Shown in pieces: positions 25,259 through 34,119 of a stretch of DNA of 64,000 nt. Source of the stretch: an uncultured Streptomyces sp. Its GTDB lineage: Bacteria; Actinomycetota; Actinomycetes; Streptomycetales; Streptomycetaceae. Where the stretch lies: contig NZ_CANLBS010000008.1 in assembly GCF_947488945.1 (NCBI RefSeq), forward strand, positions 62,001 to 126,000, written 5' to 3'. Under the pieces are notes generated by a model. That model was not told the origin of the DNA and did no database searches. It saw nothing but the letters and a program-made list of their open reading frames with translations. Positions within the stretch are counted from its first letter, which is position 1; every line of letters starts with the position of its first letter. Made by a program: the position numbers and the translations under genes.

Positions 25259-26227
25259 TCAGCGCACCGCGAGCGCCGCGAGGGTGGCGAGGGCCTCCCC
25301 GAGGCTGGTGGGCCGGAGGGTTCCGGCGGGCTGGGGGCCGGCCCAGCCGGGTCCGGCGAGCAGCAGGGCGGGGCGGGTGCGGGCGCCGCGTACGCCCCAC
25401 TCCATTCCGGCCATCCGCAGGACGAGCGCGCGGCTCGCGGTGGTGCGGGACTGCGACCACAGGACGACGGCGGTGGGACCGGTGCGGCGCACCGCCTCCT
25501 CCAGCGCGTCCACCGGCAGCGCGGCGCCGAACATCCGCAGCGGCAGGCCCTGTTGGACGAGGGCGGCGGTGAGCGCCTCCAGCGGGAGGGTGTGGGTCTC
25601 GTCGGGGGCGCAGGCGAGCAGGGAGACTCCGGCTCCCGGACGCGGCTCGGGCCCGGTGGCCGCTCCTCGCAGGGCGCTGGACACGTGCCAGGACAGCAGG
25701 TGTTCGACCTCGACGTACCGTTCGCCGGAGGTCTCCCACTTGCGGCCGACCGCGTGCAGGGTCGGCATGATCACCTCGTCCCAGGCGCCCACCAGACCGT
25801 GCCGGTCCAGCGCGTCGGCCAGCAGGGCGTCGACGGTCCGGCCGTCCAGCCGCACGGCGGCCCGACCCAGCCCGCGCGCCTCGGTCCGGGCGCGGCCGAT
25901 GGGCAGGGCTCCGGGGGCGGTGGAGGGCCGGGGGCCGGGCGTGGAGGGCGCGGGGCCGCCGGCCGTCTCCGGGCTGCGGGCGGCGCGCGCGGCCTCCCCC
26001 GGCGGCAGCCCGGCACTGGTCAGCTCGCACATGCGGACCAGCACGGCGATGTCGGCCGGGGTCCAGCGCCGGTGCCGGCCGCCCTCGCGGCCGGCGGGCC
26101 CGAGGCCGTAACGCCGGTCCCAGGTCCGCAGGGTGGTGGGGGCGACGCCCAGCAGGCGTGCCACGGCCCCCGTCGTCAGTCCGCCTTCGGGCGCCGTCCG
26201 GGTGAGTTGAGCGACCGACTCGTCCAT
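25259..26227 (-). CDS. litR: LitR-like MerR regulator with degenerate B12-binding domain
   Basis: 322 residues from the ATG at 26227. The N-terminal MerR HTH spans about 16-75 (TTGAVARLLGVAPTTLRTWDRRYG). A Pro/Ala linker leads to a cap-like helical region with W164 and E175-H176 (GERYVEVEHLL) and a Rossmann-like domain with PDETHTLPL, where His212 sits in the position of the cobalamin lower ligand of CarH. The following Gly of the usual E/D-x-H-x2-G is not conserved. It is divergent from an ECF sigma gene next to a crt cluster, the same arrangement as litR-litS in S. coelicolor, where light induces carotenoids. The symbol rests on this synteny. Confidence 0.82.
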   Translation of the reverse strand: MDESVAQLTRTAPEGGLTTGAVARLLGVAPTTLRTWDRRYGLGPAGREGGRHRRWTPADIAVLVRMCELTSAGLPPGEAARAARSPETAGGPAPSTPGPRPSTAPGALPIGRARTEARGLGRAAVRLDGRTVDALLADALDRHGLVGAWDEVIMPTLHAVGRKWETSGERYVEVEHLLSWHVSSALRGAATGPEPRPGAGVSLLACAPDETHTLPLEALTAALVQQGLPLRMFGAALPVDALEEAVRRTGPTAVVLWSQSRTTASRALVLRMAGMEWGVRGARTRPALLLAGPGWAGPQPAGTLRPTSLGEALATLAALAVR

Positions 26228-26410
26228 GCGGACACGATACGACGCAGAAACGATGCATGTTGCTGCTTCGATGCGTTCGCGGGTTCTCTGACCGCAACGG
26301 AGCGGATCCGGGCCCGGCAACCGGGTTCCGGGACCCGCCGGAGCCCGGAACGGGGCTCCGTGGCCGCCCGGAGCAGGGCCGCCGCATCCGCGGGACGAGG
26401 AGGGACCCCC
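26228..26410. promoter_or_regulatory. litR-litS divergent control region
   Basis: 183 bp. Next to litR, three CGAT-type half-sites recur (CGATAC at about 26236, CGATGCAT at about 26252, CGATGCGT at about 26270) in A/T-richer DNA, plausible MerR-type contacts. Nearer litS, CGGAGCCC (26339-26346) pairs with GGGCTCCG (26353-26360) to form a leader hairpin. No clear housekeeping promoter is seen. Confidence 0.45.
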
Positions 26411-27103
26411 ATGACCGCGCTCGAGACACCCGCCCGGACCACCGCCGCGCCGCCGCGCGACGCGCCGGAGCACCGTGTGTCCGCGCCGCGCGGTCCGCGC
26501 CCGGTCTCCGGCCCACCCCACGCAAGCTCCTACGGCACCCCCGAGTCGGACGAGGCCGAGCACGCGGAACTCGCGGCCGGCCTGGTCCGGGGCGACGCCG
26601 ACTGCTTCGCCCGCGTCTACGTCCGGTGGGGCACCCTGGTGCACACGCTGGCCGCCCGGTCCCTCGGGGACGTGCGGGAGGCGGAGGACGTGACGCAGCA
26701 GGTCTTCATGGCGGCCTGGCGGGGGCGCGCCGGATACCACCCCGAGCGCGGCCCGCTGCCGGGCTGGCTGGTGGGCATCACCCGGCGCAAGATCGCCGAC
26801 GCACTCGCGGCGCGCACCCGCAGGACCGAACTGGCCGCCGCGTCGGCCGCCCGGCAACAGGTGCTCGACGCCGACTCCGCGCGCCCCGAAGCGGTCCTGG
26901 ACCGGGTGCTGGTCACCCAGGAACTGAGCCGCCTGCCGCAGACTCAGCGGCACATCCTCTGCATGGCATTCTTCGACGACCTCACCCAGGTGCAGATCGC
27001 CGAGCGCACCGGGCTGCCGCTCGGGACCGTGAAGAGCCACGCCAGGCGGGCCCTGCAGCGGCTGCGCCGGGCTCTCGCCGACGCGGCTCCCGAGGTGCGC
27101 TGA
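26411..27103 (+). CDS. litS: LitS-like ECF sigma factor
   Basis: 230 residues, ATG after GAGGAGGGA. A 50-residue unstructured leader precedes sigma region 2 (DVREAEDVTQQVFMAAW at about 94-110, then RGPLPGWLVGITRRKIAD). Region 4 has LPQTQRHILCMAFFDDLTQVQIAERTGLPLGTVKSHARRAL, about residues 175-215. The size and the partner genes (small zinc-finger anti-sigma downstream, LitR-like MerR divergent) point to the light-induced sigma factor that turns on carotenoid genes in Streptomyces. Family and synteny support the symbol. Confidence 0.85.
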   Translation: MTALETPARTTAAPPRDAPEHRVSAPRGPRPVSGPPHASSYGTPESDEAEHAELAAGLVRGDADCFARVYVRWGTLVHTLAARSLGDVREAEDVTQQVFMAAWRGRAGYHPERGPLPGWLVGITRRKIADALAARTRRTELAAASAARQQVLDADSARPEAVLDRVLVTQELSRLPQTQRHILCMAFFDDLTQVQIAERTGLPLGTVKSHARRALQRLRRALADAAPEVR

Positions 27104-27178
27104 CCCACAGTCGTCCCGCCCGCCGCCGGTGCGCACCCCGCCCGGCCGGGCCGTTCGGATTCCGGAACAGGAGCGGTC

Positions 27179-27751
27179 ATGAAACTGCGCGACGAATTCC
27201 CCCTGGACCACCGGCTGGCCCGCGTCTACCGCGTGGGAGCCGGACTCTGCGGCATCCTGCTGCTGGTGTTCGGTGCCCTCGGCTTCGCGGACCAGCTCGC
27301 CTTCTTCGACACCGCGGGCGCCAGTGTCGCGGGGCTGTCGACCAACGGCCTGCTCAGTCTGATCTCGGTGGTCGTCGGCTGCGTGCTGGTCGCCGGAGCG
27401 GTGGTCGGCGGCAACACCGCCTCCACGATCAACATGGTGGTCGGCGCGCTGTTCGTGCTCAGCGGTTTCGTCCACATCTTCATCCTGGACCGGGCCGCCA
27501 ACTTCCTGGACTTCCGGATGTCCAACGTCGTCTTCAGCTTCGTGATGGGGCTGCTGATCATGACGTTCGGCATGTACGGACGGGTGACCGGCGGCCTGCC
27601 GCACGACAACCCGTACTGGCGCGAACGCCACCCGGACCGTGCCGCCCGCGAGGACGCCGCCCGTGCCGCGCGCCCCGCGCCCACCCCGGTGACCGCGGGC
27701 CGTGCCGTCTCCCCGGCGCCCGCCGCGGACCGCCGCCACGGCGCCCGCTGA
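27179..27751 (+). CDS. DUF4383-family membrane protein
   Basis: 190 residues with four hydrophobic segments (about 20-40, 58-80, 85-108, 117-137), then a soluble Arg/Ala-rich tail. The stretch NTASTINMVVGALFVLSGFVHIFIL is characteristic of this family (it spans about residues 80-104). It lies 75 nt after the sigma gene on the same strand, so it is likely part of the sigma operon. Its job is unknown; a membrane response function in the light or stress regulon is a guess. Confidence 0.8.
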   Translation: MKLRDEFPLDHRLARVYRVGAGLCGILLLVFGALGFADQLAFFDTAGASVAGLSTNGLLSLISVVVGCVLVAGAVVGGNTASTINMVVGALFVLSGFVHIFILDRAANFLDFRMSNVVFSFVMGLLIMTFGMYGRVTGGLPHDNPYWRERHPDRAAREDAARAARPAPTPVTAGRAVSPAPAADRRHGAR

Positions 27752-27817
27752 CCCGCGCCCCACGCCCGCGCCCCCGACCGCCGGGCCGCCCGCCGTCCAC
27801 GCGGGCGCGCCGGTACG

Positions 27818-27850
27818 GCACGCCCCCGGCCCACGGAGCCGGGGGCGTGC
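27818..27850 (+). terminator. Hairpin between DUF4383 gene and anti-sigma gene
   Basis: A perfect 13-bp stem, GCACGCCCCCGGC (27818-27830) with its complement (27838-27850), loop 7 nt. It could end or dampen the sigma transcript before the anti-sigma gene. Confidence 0.65.
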
Positions 27851-27938
27851 GGCGTTCCGCCGTACGGGGGCTTCCGCGCCGCCCGCTGCGTCCGTAACCG
27901 TGTCCCGGCCCGAAGCAGGAGGCGAGGAAGGGAGCCAG

Positions 27939-28190
27939 GTGCCTCATGCCCCCGACGACGTACTGACCGAGATGGCCTTCGGGAACGAGTCCGTCCGCAC
28001 CCCGCGCGTCACCGCCCATCTGCGGCGCTGCGTCCGCTGCCGCACCGAGTTGGCGGCGCTGCGCGACGTCGTGCGGGCCGTGCGCACCGCCACCGCGGCC
28101 GACCTGCCGCTGCCCCCGCCGGCCCGGCTGTGGCCGGTGATCCGTGCCGAGATCGAAGGAACCGGCCGGCCCCCGGACTCCTCCGGCTGA
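27939..28190 (+). CDS. Small zinc-finger anti-sigma factor
   Basis: 83 residues from a GTG at 27939 with AAGGGAG upstream. The motif HLRRCVRC (His-x3-Cys-x2-Cys) is the zinc-binding core of ZAS-type anti-sigma factors, followed by a helix RTELAALRDVVRAV. There is no membrane segment, so it would be soluble. Together with the ECF sigma 850 bp upstream it forms a probable sigma/anti-sigma pair controlling the carotenoid genes. It could instead be redox-sensitive, as some ZAS proteins are. Confidence 0.75.
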   Translation: MPHAPDDVLTEMAFGNESVRTPRVTAHLRRCVRCRTELAALRDVVRAVRTATAADLPLPPPARLWPVIRAEIEGTGRPPDSSG

Positions 28191-28374
28191 GCGGGGCGCC
28201 GGCGGCCGGTGGAGCGACGCGCGGCCTCCGCGCGTCGGATGCATCCGGATCGGCCCCGGCTGCGGAAGGATCGTCGACAACGCGGGTGCGTGCGTGACCG
28301 GCGGGCGGTTCCGGTCTCCGGCGGCGCCCGCCCCGTCGTCGGCCCGTAGGCACACCGTAGGAGAGGGGTTTTCG

Positions 28375-29634
28375 TTGCCGCACGCGGACGTCGTCGTCGT
28401 GGGCGCGGGACTCGCCGGGCTCTCGCTGGCCCACCGCCTCTGCGCCCCCGGCCGGGGGCGGGCGCCGTCGGTCCTGCTGATCGACGCGCCGCCCGGTCCG
28501 CTGCGGCCGCCGCCGCGCACCTGGTGCTTCTGGGAGCGTGCGGGCGGCGAGTTCGACGCGGTGCTGTCGGGGTCGTGGCGCCGGCTGCGGGTGCGCGGCG
28601 CCGACGGTGCGCCGACGGTGGTCGAACCGGCCCCGCTGCGCTACAAGATGCTCCGCTCCGACGCCTTCGAGTCCTTCGTGGAGCGGCGCCTGGCCGGCGC
28701 GGCCGGTCTGCGGCGCGTCACGGCGACGGTGCGCGCGGTGCGGGACACGCCGGACGGCGGGGCCGAGGTGGTCTGCCTGGACGACGGGGGCCGCCGGACG
28801 GTGTACACCGCCCGGTACGCCTTCGACTCGCGCCCGCCGCGCCGGCTCCCCCCGGCCCGCACCACGCTGCTCCAGCATTTCGGCGGCTGGTTCCTGCGCA
28901 CCGAACAGCCCGTCTTCGACCCCGGCACCGCCGACCTGATGGACTTCCGCACCCCGCAGCCCGGCCACGGCCTCTCCTTCGGCTACGTGCTGCCGACGGA
29001 CCCGCACACCGCGCTGGTGGAGTACACCGAGTTCTCCCGGACCCCGCTGGACGAGGCCGGCTACGCGCACGCCCTGCGCCGGTACGCCGACGAGGTGCTG
29101 GGCCTCGGGCGGTACGAGGTGCTGGGCCGCGAGCGCGGCGTCATCCCGATGACCGACGGGCGGTTCCCGGTGCGCGCCGGCGCGTCGGTCTTCCGGATCG
29201 GCACGGCCGGCGGCGCCACCCGGGCCTCCACCGGGTACACCTTCGCGGCGGTGCAGCGGCAGGGCCGGGCGATCGCCGCGCGGCTGCGCCGGGGGCTGCC
29301 GCCGCAGCCGGTTCCGCCGTACCGGGCGTGGTCCGGGGCGATGGACGCGGTGATGCTGCGGGCCCTGGACACCGGGCGGGTGGACGGGGCCGCGTTCTTC
29401 ACCGGTCTCTTCCGCGAGGTGCCCGCCGAGCGCCTGCTGCGGTTCCTCGACGGCACCTCCCGGTTCCACGAGGACCTGCTGGTCGGACTGCGGACACCCG
29501 TGGCGCCGATGCTCAGGACCGTCGCCGAACTGCCCTTCCTGCCCCGGCGCCCGGCCTCCCCCGCAGCCCCGCACCGGCCCCGCACCCACCCGACGGACCG
29601 GCACGGCCGGCCCGCACTGCCCCACCAGGAGTGA
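28375..29634 (+). CDS. crtY: Lycopene beta-cyclase
   Basis: 419 residues. The TTG at 28375 is preferred because the FAD motif starts at once ([14 protein letters not shown], about residues 6-19) and AGGAGAGG lies upstream. Other family marks are PPRTWCFWE, FDSRPP (about 150-155), FGYVLPT, VEYTEFS, and GTAGGATRASTGYTF near residue 280. It closes both ends of lycopene to beta-carotene. It is the first gene of crtY-crtT-crtU, transcribed towards crtE-I-B. The C-terminal 30 residues are a Pro/His/Arg tail without family conservation. Confidence 0.92.
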   Translation: MPHADVVVVGAGLAGLSLAHRLCAPGRGRAPSVLLIDAPPGPLRPPPRTWCFWERAGGEFDAVLSGSWRRLRVRGADGAPTVVEPAPLRYKMLRSDAFESFVERRLAGAAGLRRVTATVRAVRDTPDGGAEVVCLDDGGRRTVYTARYAFDSRPPRRLPPARTTLLQHFGGWFLRTEQPVFDPGTADLMDFRTPQPGHGLSFGYVLPTDPHTALVEYTEFSRTPLDEAGYAHALRRYADEVLGLGRYEVLGRERGVIPMTDGRFPVRAGASVFRIGTAGGATRASTGYTFAAVQRQGRAIAARLRRGLPPQPVPPYRAWSGAMDAVMLRALDTGRVDGAAFFTGLFREVPAERLLRFLDGTSRFHEDLLVGLRTPVAPMLRTVAELPFLPRRPASPAAPHRPRTHPTDRHGRPALPHQE

Positions 29635-29642
29635 CACCTTTC

Positions 29643-30371
29643 ATGACCCTGCTCCACGACGCCCAACTGTCGGCGGCCTTCGACCGCGGCTCGCACGCCT
29701 ACGACCGGCTGGTGGCGGCCAGCCCCGGCTACCACTCCCATCTGCGCCGCTCCGCGCGCCGGTTGGGGCTGCCGCTCGGCGGGGCCGGGCTGCGGGTGCT
29801 GGATCTGGGGTGCGGGACCGGCGCGTCCACGGCAGCGCTGCTGACCGCCGCGCCCGACGCGGAGATCGTGGCGGTGGACGCGTCGGCCGGGATGCTGGAA
29901 CGCGCCGCGGCGAAGGACTGGCCCGGTCACGTCTCCTTCGTCCACTCCCCCGTCGAGAAGCTGGCCGCCGACGCCCTGGGCGGCCCGTTCGACGCGGTGT
30001 TCGCCGCGTACCTCTTCCGCAACGTCACGGACCCGGACGACACGCTGGCCACCGCACGGGAGCTGCTGACGCCCGGCGGGCGGCTCGCGGTGCACGAGTA
30101 CACGCTCGCCGGGGGCGCGGTCCCGCGCGCGGTGTGGACGGCGGTCTGCCGGACCGTCGTGATCCCGCTCGGGCGGGTGGCGCGCGACGCGGAGCTGTAC
30201 CGCCATCTCTGGCGCAGCGTCCTGGAGTTCGACACCGCGCCGCAGTTCGCGCGGCGGGCGGGGCGGGCCGGTTTCGAGGACGTGCGGGTGCTGCCGCTGC
30301 CGGGATGGCAGACCGGCATCACCCACACGTTCACCGCCCGGTCCCCCCGGGCGGCGGAGGCGGGGGCATGA
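29643..30371 (+). CDS. crtT: SAM-dependent methyltransferase of carotenoid cluster
   Basis: 242 residues, ATG 8 nt after the crtY stop, with CAGGAG ahead. It is a class I methyltransferase of UbiE type: VLDLGCGTGASTAAL (about 53-67) binds SAM, VAVDAS is the acidic strand end, and FAAYLFRNVTDPDDTL follows. It occupies the crtT position of actinobacterial isorenieratene clusters. Its precise substrate there is unsettled, because the ring methyl migration is done by CrtU. Its stop overlaps the crtU start (ATGA). Confidence 0.88.
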   Translation: MTLLHDAQLSAAFDRGSHAYDRLVAASPGYHSHLRRSARRLGLPLGGAGLRVLDLGCGTGASTAALLTAAPDAEIVAVDASAGMLERAAAKDWPGHVSFVHSPVEKLAADALGGPFDAVFAAYLFRNVTDPDDTLATARELLTPGGRLAVHEYTLAGGAVPRAVWTAVCRTVVIPLGRVARDAELYRHLWRSVLEFDTAPQFARRAGRAGFEDVRVLPLPGWQTGITHTFTARSPRAAEAGA

Positions 30372-31921
30372 GGGGGCGCGGGCGGGTCCCGGACGGGCGG
30401 CGGCACGGCCGGGACCGCAGGGCCGAGGTGCTCCACCCTGTCCCCGGCCGGGAGCGGTTCACCGGCGGGGCTCCCGAGGTGGCGGTGGTCGGCGGCGGGA
30501 TCGCGGGCATCGCCGCCGCGACCGTGCTGGCGGAACGCGGCGTACGGGTGACCCTGCACGAGCGGGGCGGGGAGCTGGGCGGCCGGCTCGCGGGCTGGTC
30601 CACCCGGCTGGCGGACGGGTCCGAGGTCACCATGAGCCGCGGCTTCCACGCGTTCTTCCGGCAGTACTACAACCTGCGGGGGCTGATCCGCCGGGTCGAT
30701 CCCTCGCTCTCCTCGCTGACCGCGGTCCCCGACTACCCGCTGCGCCACGGTTCGGGAACGTACGACAGCTTCGCGCGGGTGCCGCGCACGCCTCCGTTCA
30801 GCGCGCTGGGGTTCGTCGCGCTGAGCCCCACCTTCGGTGCGCGCGACCTGCTGGCGATGAACCCGCGCGCGGCGCTCCCGCTGCTGGACGTGCGGGTGCC
30901 GCAGGTCTACGAACAGCTGGACGGGGTCAGCGCCCGCGACTTTCTCTCCCGGGTCCGCTTCCCCGAGGCGGCGCACCACCTGGCGTTCGAGGTGTTCTCC
31001 CGCAGCTTTTTCGCCGATCCGGGCGAACTCTCGGCCGCGGAGCTGGTGTTGATGTTCCACATCTACTTCCTCGGATCGGCCGAGGGACTGCTCTTCGACG
31101 TGCCGGGCGAGCCGTTCCCGCAGGCGCTGTGGGACCCGCTCGGCGCGTACCTGGAGAAGCACGGGGTGCGGGTGCGCACCGGGTCGGCGGTGGAGCGGGT
31201 GACGCCGGAGCGGGACGGGGCGGAGGTCCGCGCCGACGGTGCGACGGTGCGGTACGACGCGGTGGTGCTGGCGCCTGACGGCGGCGGGCTGCGGTCGCTG
31301 GTGGAGGCGTCCCCGGAGCTGGGCGACGCCGCGTGGCGGGCCAGGATCGGGCGGTTGCGGACGGCGCCGCCGTTCCTCGTGTCGCGGCTCTGGCTGGACC
31401 GGCCGGTGGCGCCGGACCGGCCCGGCTTCCTCGGCACGAGCGGGTTCGGCCCGCTGGACAACGTCAGCGTGCTGGAGCGCTGGGAGGGCGAGGCCGGGCG
31501 CTGGGCCCGCCGCACCGGGGGTTCCGTCGTCGAGCTGCACGCGTACGCCATCTCCCCGGACGCGGACCGTGAGGCCGTACGGGCGGAGACCCTACGGCAG
31601 TTGCACCGGCTGTACCCGGAGACGGCGTCGGCCGGGATCGTGGACGCGCGGCACGAGTGGCGGGCGGACTGCCCGCACTTCCCGGTGGGCGGATACGCCG
31701 ACCGGCCCACGGTCCGCACCCCGGACCCGTCGGTGGTGATCGCGGGCGACCTGGTCCGCACCGGGCTGCCGGTGGCCCTGATGGAGCGGGCCGCAACCAG
31801 CGGCTTCCTCGCGGCCAACGCCCTGTTGGAGCGGTGGGGCGTACGCGGTCAGACGCTGTGGACGGTGCCGCGTGCGGGACGCTCGGCCCCCCTGCGCGCG
31901 CTGGCCCGGCTGGGCGGCTGA
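30368..31921 (+). CDS. crtU: Beta-carotene desaturase/methylase (isorenieratene synthase)
   Basis: 517 residues from the ATG overlapping crtT. After a 38-residue leader comes the FAD motif VAVVGGGIAGIAAATVL (about 38-54), then GGRLAGW, SRGFHAFFRQYYNLR and a C-terminal FAD contact near VIAGDLVRTGLPVALMERA. This matches CrtU, which desaturates and shifts a methyl group on each beta-ionone ring to make aromatic end groups. It means the cluster's product is an aromatic carotenoid such as isorenieratene rather than beta-carotene. Confidence 0.9.
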   Translation: MRGRGRVPDGRRHGRDRRAEVLHPVPGRERFTGGAPEVAVVGGGIAGIAAATVLAERGVRVTLHERGGELGGRLAGWSTRLADGSEVTMSRGFHAFFRQYYNLRGLIRRVDPSLSSLTAVPDYPLRHGSGTYDSFARVPRTPPFSALGFVALSPTFGARDLLAMNPRAALPLLDVRVPQVYEQLDGVSARDFLSRVRFPEAAHHLAFEVFSRSFFADPGELSAAELVLMFHIYFLGSAEGLLFDVPGEPFPQALWDPLGAYLEKHGVRVRTGSAVERVTPERDGAEVRADGATVRYDAVVLAPDGGGLRSLVEASPELGDAAWRARIGRLRTAPPFLVSRLWLDRPVAPDRPGFLGTSGFGPLDNVSVLERWEGEAGRWARRTGGSVVELHAYAISPDADREAVRAETLRQLHRLYPETASAGIVDARHEWRADCPHFPVGGYADRPTVRTPDPSVVIAGDLVRTGLPVALMERAATSGFLAANALLERWGVRGQTLWTVPRAGRSAPLRALARLGG

Positions 31922-31925
31922 CGGA

Positions 31926-31987
31926 GGGGGCGGGGGCCGTCCCGGCCGGCGGACGGCGGGGCGGGGACGGGCCCCCGCCCCGCCCCC
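31926..31987. terminator. Bidirectional hairpin between convergent crt operons
   Basis: A long G/C stem, GGGGGCGGGGGCC-GTCCC (from 31926) with its near-complement ending at 31987, sits exactly between the crtU stop and the stop of the Rieske gene from the other strand. Confidence 0.7.
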
Positions 31988-31991
31988 GGTG

Positions 31992-32990
31992 TCAGCCGGG
32001 GAACCGGCCCGTGCTGCGGAGTTCCCAGCGGCGTTCGGCGTAGGCGAGGTCGTCGCGCCACAGCCGGCCCGCCGACGCCCGTACGAGGGGGCGCAGCAGT
32101 GGGGCGGCCGCGCGGGCGACGGCGAAGCCGCGACGGTCGGAGGCGGCGATCACCGCTTCCACCACGGCGGTGCGCGGCCGTCCCGACCGGTCCTCGCCGA
32201 GCGGGGTGGCATGGGTCTCCACCACCGAGCCCCGGCCCTCGCCCTCGGTGATGTGCATGACGACGGTTCGCGGCTCCGGAGCGGTGAACACCGCCCGCAC
32301 GGGCACCACCAGCCGCCCGGCCACCTTGAAGGAGACCTCGACGGCGAACCCGTCGGACCCGTCGGCGCCGGAGGTGTCCAGCACGGTCAGGTCGACGAAC
32401 GAGTACGGGTGGAACCAGGCGCCGTGCCACGGGTCGAGGCGGTTGGCGACGACGTCCTCGGGCTCGCAGACACCGAACCCCTCGTACACCGCGTCCAGCG
32501 CTGCGGCAGGGCGGGGACGTGCGGGAATCACCGGGCGGTCCGACGGGGCCTCGCCGCCCACCGCATCGAGGCGCACCCAGCACAACACCCCGTCGTCGTA
32601 CGCCGGGTAGGGCTCCCATCCGGCGAACGGGCCCCCGTCCAGGGCCAGTCCGTGCCAGTGGCAGACCAGGGTGCCGCAGCGGACGGGACTGTCGCGGAGC
32701 GGGGCGCCGAGGTGCGGGCAGGCGCCGGGACCGGCGCGCAGCAGCCCGTCGGCGTCCCGCCACACCACGACCTCGGTGCCGGCCACCTTCCGCCCGAAGG
32801 ACGCGCCCGGGGCGATCGCGCGGGACCCGCCGATGACGTACCAGTTCCCCGACGGCCGGGCCGACGCGTGCTTCAGGGCGCCGGCGATCAGGGCGGGCCT
32901 GGCCTCCCGCCAGGTGGGGCGCTGGCGGTCCCACGGCACCGGGTCGCGCCGCAGGCTCAGGGGGATCCGGCCGCGTCGGTCCTTGCTCAT
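31992..32990 (-). CDS. Rieske-type oxygenase-like protein at the end of the crtE-I-B operon (DUF5914-like)
   Basis: 332 residues from the ATG at 32990. The Rieske site is ACPHLGAPL ... CHWHGLAL (about 89-116). A mononuclear iron pattern N-R-L-D-P-W-H-G-A-W-F-H lies at about 184-195, with Asp, His and His in the correct spacing. It therefore looks like a real oxygenase rather than a bare ferredoxin. It occupies the place called crtV in Streptomyces crtEIBV operons. Literature labels there differ, so I give no symbol. A role in oxidising or tailoring the carotenoid is plausible. It lies 70 nt after crtB. Confidence 0.8.
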   Translation of the reverse strand: MSKDRRGRIPLSLRRDPVPWDRQRPTWREARPALIAGALKHASARPSGNWYVIGGSRAIAPGASFGRKVAGTEVVVWRDADGLLRAGPGACPHLGAPLRDSPVRCGTLVCHWHGLALDGGPFAGWEPYPAYDDGVLCWVRLDAVGGEAPSDRPVIPARPRPAAALDAVYEGFGVCEPEDVVANRLDPWHGAWFHPYSFVDLTVLDTSGADGSDGFAVEVSFKVAGRLVVPVRAVFTAPEPRTVVMHITEGEGRGSVVETHATPLGEDRSGRPRTAVVEAVIAASDRRGFAVARAAAPLLRPLVRASAGRLWRDDLAYAERRWELRSTGRFPG

Positions 32991-33060
32991 GCCGCCTCCT
33001 CGCGGTGGGTCCCGGCCCGGCGGGCCGGGGCCGTTCGGGCCCGTGCGGGTTCCATGGGGT

Positions 33061-34119
33061 TCACGACGCGTCCTCGCGGCCCGCGCGGTCCCTCTCGGGT
33101 ACGGGCGTCCGCGGTGCCGGTGCGGGCCGGGCGGCCGGTCCGGTGGTGTGCCGGGCGGTGGAGGCGCCGGGGGCGACGGGCCGCCCGGCGGCGCGGGTGC
33201 GGGCGACGGTCCGGGCAGCGACGGTGCGGACCAGGCCGTCCAGGGCCACGGTCGCGCGCCGGGCCCGGGAGACGACCGCGCGCCGGTGCAGCACGGCGTA
33301 ACCGTCCGCCTCGATCGCGTCCAGGATCCCCCCGTACAGCACGAACGCGGTACGGATGCAGGGGCGGGCGACCGGGTCCAGCAGGTCGAGTCCGGGCCGC
33401 GCCTGCCGGTAGATCCGGCGGTTGTGGGCGGCGGCGGCCCGCAGCGCCCCGGTGATCCGCGCGTCCCGGCTGCCGGTGGCCCTGCTGTGGCTCAGCAGCT
33501 CGCGGTCGACGCCGTGCGCCGCGAGCAGGTCGGCGGGGAGGTAGACCCGGCCCCGGTCGAGGTCCTCGCCCACGTCGCGCAGGAAGTTGGTGAGCTGGAA
33601 GGCCACGCCGAGCGCGGCGGCGTACGGGGCGGCCTCCTCGCGCGGGCCGACGGTGCCGAGCACCGGGAGCATCTGGAGGCCGATCACGGCCGCGGATCCG
33701 TGCGTGTAGCGGCCGAGTTCCTCGTACGAGGCGTAGTCGGTCACGGTCAGGTCGCTGCGCATGGAGGCCATGAAATCGGTGAAGTGGCGGTGGTCGATGC
33801 CGTAGGCGTCGGCGGTGTCGATCAGCGCGCGGATCACCGGCTCCTCGGCGCGGCCCCGGGCGAGCCCCTCGGACAGTTGCTGTTCGAGGGCGCGCAGCGC
33901 GGGTTCCCGCTGCCGTCCGCCGGGCTCGTCCACGATGTCGTCGGCCCACCGGGCGAAGCCGTACAGGGCGTGCACGGCGGGGCGGCGGTCGACCGGCAGC
34001 AGGCGGGTGGCCAGGAAGTAGGTCTTGCCGTGACGGGCGTTGAGGGCGCGGCAGGCGAGGTAGGCGGCCCGCAGTTCCGGGTCGTGGATGCCTGCCGCGT
34101 CGAGTTCGCGGGCGGTCAT
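33061..34119 (-). CDS. crtB: Phytoene synthase
   Basis: 352 residues. The ATG at 34119 overlaps the crtI stop (ATGA). It is a trans-isoprenyl diphosphate synthase: the first Asp-rich motif is in [12 protein letters not shown] (about 56-67), and the second region is [18 protein letters not shown] at about 179-196. It joins two GGPP molecules to phytoene. The last 50 residues are Ala/Pro/Arg-rich and extend beyond the usual end of the family. Confidence 0.93.
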   Translation of the reverse strand: MTARELDAAGIHDPELRAAYLACRALNARHGKTYFLATRLLPVDRRPAVHALYGFARWADDIVDEPGGRQREPALRALEQQLSEGLARGRAEEPVIRALIDTADAYGIDHRHFTDFMASMRSDLTVTDYASYEELGRYTHGSAAVIGLQMLPVLGTVGPREEAAPYAAALGVAFQLTNFLRDVGEDLDRGRVYLPADLLAAHGVDRELLSHSRATGSRDARITGALRAAAAHNRRIYRQARPGLDLLDPVARPCIRTAFVLYGGILDAIEADGYAVLHRRAVVSRARRATVALDGLVRTVAARTVARTRAAGRPVAPGASTARHTTGPAARPAPAPRTPVPERDRAGREDAS

